Shown piece by piece: positions 1 to 7,132 of a stretch of 7,132 nucleotides of DNA (position 1 is the first letter of the stretch; each line of letters starts with the position of its first letter). The translations under genes were made by a program, and so were the position numbers. Source of the DNA: an uncultured Eubacteriales bacterium (GTDB taxonomy: Bacteria > Bacillota > Clostridia > Oscillospirales > CAG-272). Below the pieces are notes generated by a model, which was given only the letters and a program-made list of their open reading frames with translations, was not told where the DNA came from and did not search any database. The DNA lies in contig CAKSUH010000082.1 in NCBI GenBank assembly GCA_934500855.1, positions 1 to 7,132 of the forward strand, given 5' to 3'.

Positions 1-408
1 GAGGACGGCTGGTTCTGCACGGGCGACATCGGATATATGGATCAGGACGGCTATATTTTCATCACGGGGCGGAAAAAGTATGTCATCGTGCTGGAAAACG
101 GCAAAAATGTGTTCCCCGAAGAGATTGAGGAGTACATCGCGGCGCAGACTTCTGCGCAGGAGTCGGTGGTTGTGGGCAGAAAGAACGGAGAGGGCAACGA
201 CATTCTGCTGACGGCAATCATCTATCCCGCGTTGGATAACTTCCCGGATCCCGACGACCACGAGGCGATCGAAAAGAAGATCCGCGAGCAGATTGCGAAG
301 ATGAACCGCAAGCTGGTCAGCTACAAGCAGATCCGCAATGTGGAGTTCCGTTATACCGAGTTTGAAAAGACCACATCCAAAAAGATCAAGCGGCATCTGG
401 TGCGCTGA
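1..408 (+). CDS. AMP-forming acyl-CoA ligase (long-chain fatty acid CoA ligase-like), C-terminal part, 5' end outside window
   Basis: This is the last 135 codons of an adenylate-forming enzyme. The family activates a carboxylic acid with ATP to an acyl-AMP and then transfers the acyl group to CoA. Visible motifs, numbered within the fragment, are TGDIG at 7-11, whose Asp9 normally holds the AMP ribose, and the hinge motif GRKK at 23-26. The small C-terminal domain follows (NGKNVFPEEIEEYI, about 37-50). The tail TTSKKIKRHLVR (124-135) has the position of the catalytic A10 lysine, probably Lys128. The usual Gly before that Lys is itself Lys here. The reading frame is open from base 1 with no start codon, so the gene begins upstream. 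The C-terminal domain fits the long-chain (FAA1-like) group better than acetyl-CoA synthetase, but the substrate cannot be set from this part. A weak hairpin lies at 440-456, and no clear terminator follows. Confidence 0.9.
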   Translation, partial: EDGWFCTGDIGYMDQDGYIFITGRKKYVIVLENGKNVFPEEIEEYIAAQTSAQESVVVGRKNGEGNDILLTAIIYPALDNFPDPDDHEAIEKKIREQIAKMNRKLVSYKQIRNVEFRYTEFEKTTSKKIKRHLVR

Positions 409-439
409 TCGGGCGTATATATGAACGCAGTGTAAATTC

Positions 440-456
440 TCGGAAATTTGTTCCGA
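440..456 (+). other. Short hairpin after the acyl-CoA ligase gene
   Basis: TCGGAA at 440-445 pairs with TTCCGA at 451-456 around a 5-base loop. It sits about 30 bases after the ligase stop codon. The following bases are AGGGGTGG, with a T run only at 466-470, so it is at best a weak terminator. Confidence 0.3.
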
Positions 457-483
457 AGGGGTGGATTTTTCCGTAAAATACAG

Positions 484-489
484 TATAAT
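484..489 (+). promoter_or_regulatory. Possible -10 box for the 81-aa gene
   Basis: A perfect TATAAT lies about 100 bases before the start codon of the small gene. No good -35 hexamer is present at the expected spacing: positions 461-467 offer only GTGGAT or TGGATT. There is also no TGn extension. If used, the promoter would leave a leader of roughly 90 bases containing two small hairpins. Confidence 0.4.
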
Positions 490-508
490 AGATAAGAAAA
501 CCATGGAA

Positions 509-555
509 TCCTGCCGAAAAGGCGGAAAAAAGCGGGAACCGCGGCAATCGGTTCC
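509..555 (+). other. Two tandem small hairpins in the leader of the 81-aa gene
   Basis: Hairpin one pairs TCC-T-GCC (509-515, T512 bulged) with GGCGGA (521-526) across the loop GAAAA. Hairpin two pairs GGAACCG (535-541) with CGGTTCC (549-555) across a 7-base loop. The second ends about 20 bases before the GGAG ribosome binding site at 577-580. No T run follows either, so they look like leader structure rather than terminators. They match no riboswitch class I recognise. Confidence 0.35.
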
Positions 556-586
556 TCTATTATGCTTACATATGACGGAGAGTACA

Positions 587-832
587 ATGGAACAAAAAGA
601 GATCAGGTACATGGACGCGATCGAAAACCACTGCAAGGTGGACGCGATCCTGAACGGGGTCAAAAAGGTGGAGCTGAATATCGATGTGGACAAGTTTCCG
701 CTTCAGGCAGAGGCGGGAGTGATCGGGATGAAGGTGGGGGACCTTTACAAGCCCACCGAGCGCCTGTCTTATGAGATTCGCAAAATCTACCCGCCCGAGC
801 TGAATCCCGCGCGGAAGGAAATCGACTTCTGA
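587..832 (+). CDS. Small uncharacterised protein, 81 aa
   Basis: I do not recognise this protein. The start at 587 (MEQKEIRYMD) is chosen because GGAG at 577-580 lies 6 bases upstream. The frame stays open back to a GTG at 461, and an ATG lies at 572, but neither has a ribosome binding site. The product is soluble and strongly charged, with no signal peptide, no membrane segment and no cysteine pair (a single Cys17). A VKKVELNIDV stretch (about 27-36) suggests a strand-rich middle, and the C-terminus (YEIRKIYPPELNPARKEIDF) is rich in Pro and charged residues. It stands alone between the ligase gene and a very strong terminator, with a TATAAT box upstream, so it may be a single-gene transcript. 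Its ribosome binding site, ordinary codon use and tidy terminator support a real gene; its function is unknown. Confidence 0.7.
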   Translation: MEQKEIRYMDAIENHCKVDAILNGVKKVELNIDVDKFPLQAEAGVIGMKVGDLYKPTERLSYEIRKIYPPELNPARKEIDF

Positions 833-852
833 CCGCACGGAGAAAACGCATT

Positions 853-901
853 GCAAACGGAGAACCCGACCCGAGAGGGTCGGGTTCTCCGTTTGCTTTT
901 T
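853..901 (+). terminator. Strong intrinsic terminator after the 81-aa gene
   Basis: A perfect 20-bp stem is formed by 853-872 and 877-896. It is closed by a GAGA (GNRA-type) tetraloop at 873-876 and followed directly by TTTTT (897-901). It begins 20 bases after the stop codon at 832. No comparable T run lies on the opposite side, so it acts on the + strand. Confidence 0.95.
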
Positions 902-902
902 G

Positions 903-942
903 AGGCATTACCGCGCCATTCGAGAATTGCGCGGTGATGCCT
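903..942. repeat. Palindromic hairpin element, copy 1 of a two-copy family
   Basis: Positions 903-916 pair with 929-942 as a 14-bp stem with one G-T wobble. Inside it ATT (918-920) can pair with AAT (925-927) around CGAG. The element lies directly after the terminator and has no T run of its own. Its right arm plus flank (TGCGCGGtgaTGCCTTGAA, 928-946) recurs at 1185-1203 with two changes, which marks a dispersed palindromic repeat similar in kind to REP elements. Confidence 0.6.
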
Positions 943-1075
943 TGAAAGGGATTCCGCAACAAAAGCCCCGAGGCGCCGATCGAACCGCCGGAGCTTCCGA
1001 TATACGGGGCGGCGGGGTTCCTTATCGGTGCGGATACTCGGGGGATAAAACAGACCGCTCCGCTCCCGAAAGTTC
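943..1075. other. Intergenic stretch, no gene seen
   Basis: No supported coding region lies here. GCCCCG at 965-970 can pair with CGGGGC at 1005-1010, and GCGCCGAT (973-980) is a near inverse of ATCGGTGCG (1024-1032), so the RNA or single strand could fold. I recognise no known RNA class. The stretch ends at the -35 box of the next promoter. Confidence 0.5.
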
Positions 1076-1104
1076 TTGACAGCGGCAACCGATTGCGGTA
1101 TAAT
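1076..1104 (+). promoter_or_regulatory. Consensus sigma-A promoter of the AraC-family gene
   Basis: TTGACA at 1076-1081 and TATAAT at 1099-1104 are both exact consensus, separated by the ideal 17 bases. Transcription should start near 1111, giving an untranslated leader of about 114 bases before the ATG at 1225. Such a strong promoter on a regulator gene suggests that it is held down by an operator or by leader structure. Confidence 0.93.
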
Positions 1105-1118
1105 AAAAGTACCCGAAC

Positions 1119-1130
1119 AGGGTATACCCT
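1119..1130. promoter_or_regulatory. Candidate operator: 12-bp palindrome just after the transcription start
   Basis: AGGGTATACCCT is a perfect 12-bp palindrome at about +9 to +20 from the predicted start. A further half-site, TACCC at 1110-1114, pairs with GGGTA at 1120-1124, giving three alternating half-sites. The position suits repression. The same GGTATACC core recurs at 3460-3467 near the GH51 start. The binding protein is unknown, and autoregulation by the AraC-family product is only a guess. Confidence 0.4.
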
Positions 1131-1161
1131 TAATGCACCCGCCGCGCGATTCACAATCGGC

Positions 1162-1197
1162 GCACCTGCCCGCGCCATCGGAACTGCGCGGCGGTGC
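1162..1197. repeat. Palindromic hairpin element, copy 2, in the AraC-family gene leader
   Basis: GCACC (1162-1166) pairs with GGTGC (1193-1197), and CCGCGC (1170-1175) pairs with GCGCGG (1186-1191), around a small internal loop and a 10-base apical loop. It shares CCGCGCCAT and the flank TGCCTTGAA with copy 1 at 903-942. It ends 15 bases before the GGAG ribosome binding site at 1213-1216, so it could affect translation of the regulator. Confidence 0.6.
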
Positions 1198-1224
1198 CTT
1201 GAATTCTATTTCGGAGAAGCCGCC

Positions 1225-2067
1225 ATGCTGACACATCAGATACAAAACACCGTTTCCGGCGAAACCTACAATGTCTATCTTTATCGGGGACGCTCCGTTT
1301 ATCCTCATTTTCATAAGAGTTTTGAGTTGGCATACCTTGCCTGCGGCACGGCGACAGTTACCGTAAACGGTTCGTGTTTCTCTGTCGGCGCCGGTGACTT
1401 CGTGATGGTTCTTCCTTTTGAGCCGCACAGCTTCAGCGTTTCGGAGGATGGTGTACTGACGGTTACGGTGTTCTCCGGGGGACTTGTGCCGACCTTTGCG
1501 CAAACCGTGCGGGGAATGCGGGGAGAGAACGCCGTTTTTCGGTGCAGTGACCCCGTGCGCCGCTACTTTGAAGCAGGGATTGCCGCAACCGAAGCAGAAC
1601 CGATTACCGCAGTCCCTTATGGCGCGGCGCTTCTGGAGACACAGGCGCGGCTGTTGGCGGTTTGTTCGGAATATGCGCGCGAGGTTTCGCTGTATCCCTG
1701 CGAGCGAAGCAACGAATTGCTTGCCCGCATTCTTGATTACATTGACCGTCACTTCCGCGAGGATATTTCAATCGGCAGTGCGGCAAAGGCATTGGGATAC
1801 AGCGAAAGTCACCTTTCCGCAGTCATTCGGAACACCCTGCATATTTCGTTCAAAGCGCTGGTTAATCAGGCGCGGTTCGAATGTGCAAGCCGACTGCTGA
1901 CAAGCGGCTCCTGCAGCGTCACCGAAGCGGCGCTGGAAAGCGGCTTTCAGAGCGTTCGCACCTTCAACCGTGTGTTCAGAGCGTTGTCGGGGGGACTGTC
2001 GCCCCGCCGGAGTTTTGCTCCGTCCCAATCTGTGCCCGAACCAGCATCACCGCCGCAGGCGGAATGA
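1225..2067 (+). CDS. AraC-family transcriptional regulator with N-terminal cupin sensor, 280 aa
   Basis: This is a DNA-binding regulator of the AraC/XylS type. The N-terminal half (about 15-90) is a cupin-like effector domain: PHFHKSFEL at 27-35 carries His28 and His30, and a GAGDFVMVLP turn lies at 55-64. The C-terminal 100 residues hold two helix-turn-helix units, near 181-204 (ISIGSAAKALGYSESHL) and 231-254 (VTEAALESGFQSVRTFNRVF), and end at the family's GLSP motif (257-260). The start at 1225 is chosen for GGAG at 1213-1216, 8 bases upstream, and because the frame before it lies in promoter and leader DNA. After GLSP comes a low-complexity Pro/Ser tail of about 20 residues, encoded where the gene overlaps the convergent GH51 gene by 92 bp. 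The neighbour suggests control of arabinose-polymer use, with an arabinose-type ligand. That is inference. Confidence 0.92.
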   Translation: MLTHQIQNTVSGETYNVYLYRGRSVYPHFHKSFELAYLACGTATVTVNGSCFSVGAGDFVMVLPFEPHSFSVSEDGVLTVTVFSGGLVPTFAQTVRGMRGENAVFRCSDPVRRYFEAGIAATEAEPITAVPYGAALLETQARLLAVCSEYAREVSLYPCERSNELLARILDYIDRHFREDISIGSAAKALGYSESHLSAVIRNTLHISFKALVNQARFECASRLLTSGSCSVTEAALESGFQSVRTFNRVFRALSGGLSPRRSFAPSQSVPEPASPPQAE

Positions 2068-3490
2068 CCAACCGCATCGGGTTCTCCGTCGCAACCGCGC
2101 GCGGAACGACCGCTTCGGGACGGTCAAAGGTGTTGTGCGAATTCATGCGTGCACCCGTGAGCAGATACGCTTCCGCTTTTCCGTTCCATTCCGCGCCGAG
2201 CAGGACGGGATTGACCGTGACCGCTTCCTCGCAGGAGCAGTTCGCAAGCGTCACGGTCAATACGCCGTTTTTGACCGATGCGGATACCGACAGGCGCGCG
2301 GCAGGGTCGCCGTTGTCCTCTGTAACCGTGCGGATCGCCTCGGCGCCCTGATGATGACGGTACATCTCGAACACATAGAAATTCGGCGTGGCAACGCAGT
2401 GCGCGCCATCGGTCAGAAACAGGGAATGGAGATTGTTGCAAAGCTGTGCGACATTCGCCATTTTTATTTTATCGCAATGGTTATTGAAGATATTCAGCGT
2501 CAGCGCCGCAATCACTGCGTCGCGCACGGTGGACTGTTGCTCGTACAGATTTTTTCCCGCGCTCGGTCCCGAGCCTTCCGGATGCCAGCACCCCCATTCG
2601 TCGATGACCAGCTTCATGCAATCCTCCATCCCGCGCCCGCAGGCGATTGCGTAGTGGCGGCAGAGCACCTCCTCCATGCGCGCTGCTTTTTCCATCGATT
2701 GATACCAATCTTCGGATGAGAATTGTACCGCGTCCCCGCCTTTGCTGCAGTAGTAGTGGAAGCTCATGCCGTCCACGGGCGCGTGACCGTCCTGCAAGCC
2801 CGCCGTCAGCGCTTCGGTCCACGCGTAGTCCGCGCCGTTTGCGCCGCCGCAGATCAGTTCGCCCCCGCCCTGCTTTCCGAACAGATTCTTTACCACCGTG
2901 GCAAACCGACGGTATTCCGAGGTGTAAAATTCGGGCGTCATGTTTCCTCCGCCGCCCCAATTCTCGTTGCCGATGCCCCAATAGGGAATGTCAAACGGCT
3001 CGGGACTGCCGTTTTTTTCGCGCTCCAGCGCCAAAGTGGTGCTTCCGCGCGGCGCGGTGCAATACTCCACCCATTCGCGGGCTTCCGTCGGCGTAACAGA
3101 GGTCACATTCACGGCAAAGTACGGTTTGGCGCCCACCATGCCGCAGAAATCCATGAATTCGTGCGTTCCCACCTCGTTTGTCTCGACCCTGCCGTCATAG
3201 GATGTCCACCATCCCGCGCGGATCGGTCTGTTTTCGCCGATTCCGTCGCGCCAACGGTAGGTTTCGGCGAAGCACCCGCCCGGCCAACGGATGACGGGCG
3301 GCGCGATCCGACGGAGTTTTTCGACGATCTCACGGCGGAACCCGCGGATGTTGGGAATTTCGGAATCCTTCCCGACCCACAGTCCGTCCCGCATCACCCC
3401 GCCGATGTGCTCGGCAAAATGCCCGTACAGCTCGGGTGCGATTCTGCCGAGCTTTTCGGGGTATACCAGATAAACTTTTTTCTCTTTCAT
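1976..3490 (-). CDS. abfA: GH51 alpha-L-arabinofuranosidase, intracellular, 504 aa
   Basis: This enzyme removes terminal alpha-L-arabinofuranosyl residues from arabinan or arabinoxylan oligosaccharides by a retaining mechanism. The catalytic (beta/alpha)8 barrel fills most of the first 380 residues. The acid/base is Glu176 in WGIGNENWG (171-179) and the nucleophile is Glu298 in LVIDEWGCWH (294-303). RWPGGCFAETYRWRDG (68-83) and the start LYGHFAEHIGG (21-31) are also typical of the family. A beta-sandwich C-terminal domain follows from about 385. Length is normal for GH51, and no signal peptide is present, so imported oligosaccharides are the likely substrate. The start at 3490 is set by AGGAGG (3497-3502 on this strand), 7 bases upstream; the frame extends further back without a ribosome binding site. 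The last 15 or so residues (after VRAQIG) look like a read-through tail lying antisense to the AraC-family gene. Confidence 0.94.
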   Translation of the reverse strand: MKEKKVYLVYPEKLGRIAPELYGHFAEHIGGVMRDGLWVGKDSEIPNIRGFRREIVEKLRRIAPPVIRWPGGCFAETYRWRDGIGENRPIRAGWWTSYDGRVETNEVGTHEFMDFCGMVGAKPYFAVNVTSVTPTEAREWVEYCTAPRGSTTLALEREKNGSPEPFDIPYWGIGNENWGGGGNMTPEFYTSEYRRFATVVKNLFGKQGGGELICGGANGADYAWTEALTAGLQDGHAPVDGMSFHYYCSKGGDAVQFSSEDWYQSMEKAARMEEVLCRHYAIACGRGMEDCMKLVIDEWGCWHPEGSGPSAGKNLYEQQSTVRDAVIAALTLNIFNNHCDKIKMANVAQLCNNLHSLFLTDGAHCVATPNFYVFEMYRHHQGAEAIRTVTEDNGDPAARLSVSASVKNGVLTVTLANCSCEEAVTVNPVLLGAEWNGKAEAYLLTGARMNSHNTFDRPEAVVPRAVATENPMRLVIPPAAVMLVRAQIGTEQNSGGATVPPTTL

Positions 3491-3751
3491 TGCAATCCTC
3501 CTGACAGATTCTGCGATTATCTGCAGTTTCATGATACCACATCGGGAGCCGAAATTCTCGCCGAAAACCAACCTCTGTCAGCCATTTTCCGTGTTTTTTG
3601 TGCGGGCGGCGGCGAGATTGCGGACCTGCCGATGCGGCGGGCGCGGGGGATCCGGGCGCTTTCGGGTGATGCGTTGGGAGAACGCCGCCCGTATCGTTTC
3701 CGCTTTCGGTATCATATCTATTATAACATAACAATTTTTTTGCGGTTTCTG
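3491..3751. other. Divergent intergenic region between GH51 and valS
   Basis: There is no convincing gene here. The region holds the GH51 ribosome binding site (3497-3502), a GC-rich middle (3600-3690), two direct GTATC repeats 18 bases apart (3691-3695 and 3709-3713), and an AT-rich segment at 3711-3740 with a candidate - strand promoter. Longer open frames crossing it are continuations of frames antisense to the GH51 gene and have no ribosome binding sites. Confidence 0.6.
3720..3728 (-). promoter_or_regulatory. Candidate extended -10 promoter of the GH51 gene
   Basis: Read on the - strand the segment is TGTTATAAT, an exact TATAAT preceded by a TGn extension. No good -35 hexamer is seen 16-18 bases upstream (AAACCG). 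Transcription would start near 3713, giving a leader of about 220 bases. The weak -35 fits a promoter that needs an activator such as the nearby AraC-family protein, but no binding site has been shown. Confidence 0.45.
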
Positions 3752-3780
3752 TTGACAAGCGGCGGGAAATGTGGTATACT
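3752..3780 (+). promoter_or_regulatory. valS promoter (sigma-A)
   Basis: TTGACA at 3752-3757 and TATACT at 3775-3780 are separated by 17 bases. The -10 box is preceded by TGG, which adds an extended -10 element. The start should fall near 3787, just before the T-box leader. It lies back to back with the candidate GH51 promoter, with 23 bases between that promoter and this -35. Confidence 0.92.
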
Positions 3781-3786
3781 TATTTC

Positions 3787-4045
3787 CGTAAACTGTAAAC
3801 GCTTTGACAAAGAGGAGTAATCTGCGGAAGCCTTGGCAGAGAGCGGACGGGGGGTGCGAGTCCGCAGGGGAGCAGGTGAAGTGGCTTTGTAGCGGTGCGG
3901 GTGAAGCGGGGCGGAAAAGTCTCCGTGTGTAGTCCGCAACGGTGCCGCCGTTATGGGCAAGAGGGTATGCGCACATGGGTCGTGCGCGTAAAATCAGGTG
4001 GTACCGCGTGCTCCACGTCCTGATGGGACGGGAGCTTTTTGTTTT
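3787..4045 (+). promoter_or_regulatory. T-box riboswitch controlling valS (tRNA-Val sensing)
   Basis: This is a transcription-attenuating leader that reads the charging state of tRNA-Val. The Stem I base is CAAAG (3808-3812) with CTTTG (3885-3889). The specifier loop has AGGAGTA (3813-3819, containing the AGTA loop-E motif) opposite GAAGTGG (3878-3884). It is capped by ATCTGC (3820-3825) pairing with GCAGGT (3872-3877). The specifier codon is GTG, valine, at 3881-3883. Further up are the AGAGAG segment (3838-3843) and the distal loop GGTGCGAG (3853-3860), closed by GCGGAC/GTCCGC (3843-3848/3860-3865). Stem III is 3966-3974 with 3982-3990. The T-box core TGGTACCGCG is at 3999-4008, and its TGGT matches the ACCA end of tRNA-Val. 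The antiterminator pairs ATCAGG (3993-3998) with CCTGAT (4019-4024) and GCGTG (4006-4010) with CACGT (4014-4018). Charged tRNA should favour the terminator. Confidence 0.96.
4010..4045 (+). terminator. Regulated terminator of the valS T-box
   Basis: GCTCC (4010-4014), a bulged A (4015) and CGTCC (4016-4020) pair with GGACG and GGAGC (4026-4035) across the loop TGATG. TTTTTGTTTT (4036-4045) follows. The left arm and loop are shared with the antiterminator helices, so the two folds exclude each other. Confidence 0.93.
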
Positions 4046-4079
4046 ACGGAGCATTATTTTCGGATTCACGGAGGAAGTT

Positions 4080-6743
<2,664 letters not shown>

Positions 6744-6757
6744 GGTGGGGGAAGACC

Positions 6758-6804
6758 TTGGAGGGGGAAGGACCCCCTTTCGGAGGGGGTCCTTCCCCCT
6801 CCAA
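6758..6804. repeat. Perfect 21-bp palindrome downstream of valS
   Basis: Positions 6758-6778 pair without mismatch with 6784-6804 across the 5-base loop TTCGG. It starts 15 bases after the valS stop. The arms are runs of purine and pyrimidine (GGAGGGGG, GGACCCCC). No T run follows on either strand, so it is not a classical terminator, although so stable a hairpin would shield or define the valS mRNA 3' end. Its form suggests a dispersed intergenic repeat. Confidence 0.75.
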
Positions 6805-6825
6805 ACCTCCCTCATCTCCCCGAAC

Positions 6826-6900
6826 TTCCCTGCACGGCAACCGCCGCAGAGGGGAGTGGGAATTTCCATCGTTTTCGGGCGGCGGTTGCCGCACAGGGAA
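6826..6900. repeat. Imperfect long inverted repeat downstream of valS
   Basis: The left arm (6826-6847) and right arm (6879-6900) are 22 bases each and match at 20. GGCAACCGCCGC (6836-6847) pairs exactly with GCGGCGGTTGCC (6879-6890), and the two mismatches lie near the outer end. The 31-base loop has no clear signal. TTGCCGC (6886-6892) can also pair with GCGGCAA (6926-6932), giving an alternative fold. It may be a repeat or a remnant of a small mobile element. No target duplication was seen. Confidence 0.55.
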
Positions 6901-7132
6901 ATTTTTGTGTGCCGGGAGGTGCGTGGCGGCAAACAGTGCGGCTTCGCGCTTGACTGGTGGGAGTAAGACCGTTTCGGATGCTGATTGTTATGTGGGTGAC
7001 GAGATTCTCAGAGATGACAAAGTAGGCTGATTGTTGCATACGGGATAGAAAATGGTCTTTGATAGAGACGCTTTGACTGTCTATGCTCGTCCATACACAC
7101 AGCCGAGATCCCGCCTGCGGGCGCCCCTGCGG
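6901..7132. other. Terminal intergenic stretch, no gene seen
   Basis: No open frame here has both a ribosome binding site and family character. An imperfect inverted pair, ATAGaGAC (about 7062-7069) and GTCTAT (7079-7084), and GC-rich short repeats at the window end (CGCC-TGCG-GGCG, then CCCTGCGG) are visible. I recognise no promoter or RNA gene. The next gene presumably begins, or ends, beyond the window. Confidence 0.5.

Noticed and set aside
440..470. Hairpin as an intrinsic terminator of the acyl-CoA ligase gene
   Set aside because: The stem is only 6 bp and the T run begins about 9 bases after it, so it does not meet the usual pattern.
1093..1224. Upstream extension of the AraC-family protein
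   Set aside because: The added 44 residues are encoded by the -10 box, leader and hairpin. The ATG at 1225 has a well-placed GGAG and begins where cupin-type regulators usually begin.
787..1752. Open frame of 321 codons on the - strand over the terminator and the AraC-family gene
   Set aside because: It reads through the strong terminator, the palindromes and the regulator promoter, and lies antisense to the cupin domain. The predicted product resembles no family.
2723..3820. Open frame of 365 codons on the + strand across the GH51 gene and the valS promoter
   Set aside because: It is antisense to the GH51 catalytic region and runs through the valS promoter. It shows no domain motifs and no ribosome binding site.
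3942..4079. Upstream extension of ValRS
   Set aside because: This frame lies in the T-box antiterminator and terminator. The ATG at 4080 has GGAGG 5 bases upstream and gives the normal ValRS N-terminus.
6758..7030. Open frames on both strands after valS
   Set aside because: They cross the palindromes, have low-complexity Pro/Gly/Arg products, and lack ribosome binding sites.

Overview
The window reads as a piece of a GC-rich Clostridia-type Firmicute chromosome, probably a gut or rumen anaerobe. The grounds are a T-box leader in front of valS, strong purine-rich ribosome binding sites, textbook sigma-A promoters, an acyl-CoA ligase tail of a type common in gut Clostridia, and a cytoplasmic GH51 arabinofuranosidase. 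The genus cannot be named from the sequence alone.

Layout. 1-408 is the 3' end of an AMP-forming acyl-CoA ligase on the + strand. A short gap with a TATAAT box and two small hairpins leads to an 81-residue unrecognised protein (587-832), closed by a 20-bp perfect-stem terminator (853-901). The next 320 bases hold no gene but contain two related hairpins (903-942 and 1162-1197), a consensus promoter (1076-1104) and a 12-bp palindrome (1119-1130). They lead into an AraC-family regulator (1225-2067, +). A GH51 alpha-L-arabinofuranosidase (1976-3490, -) faces it, and the two genes overlap tail to tail by 92 bp. A roughly 260-base intergenic region follows, with a candidate GH51 promoter on the - strand and the strong valS promoter on the + strand. 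A complete T-box riboswitch (about 3787-4045) then precedes valS (4080-6743, 887 aa). The last 389 bases hold no convincing gene but carry a 21-bp perfect palindrome and a second, imperfect 22-bp inverted repeat.

How the parts work together. valS is a self-contained unit. Its leader contains a Val specifier codon (GTG) in a well-formed specifier loop, a T-box bulge that matches the tRNA-Val acceptor end, and mutually exclusive antiterminator and terminator helices, so uncharged tRNA-Val should turn the gene on. The AraC-family regulator and the GH51 enzyme look like a small arabinose or arabinan module, in which the sugar sensor may control the adjacent enzyme. That link rests on neighbourhood and on a shared GGTATACCC element, not on direct evidence. 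I found no strong sign of a wholly new system. The points most worth checking are the convergent gene overlap, the unusual GTG specifier, and the repeat hairpins.
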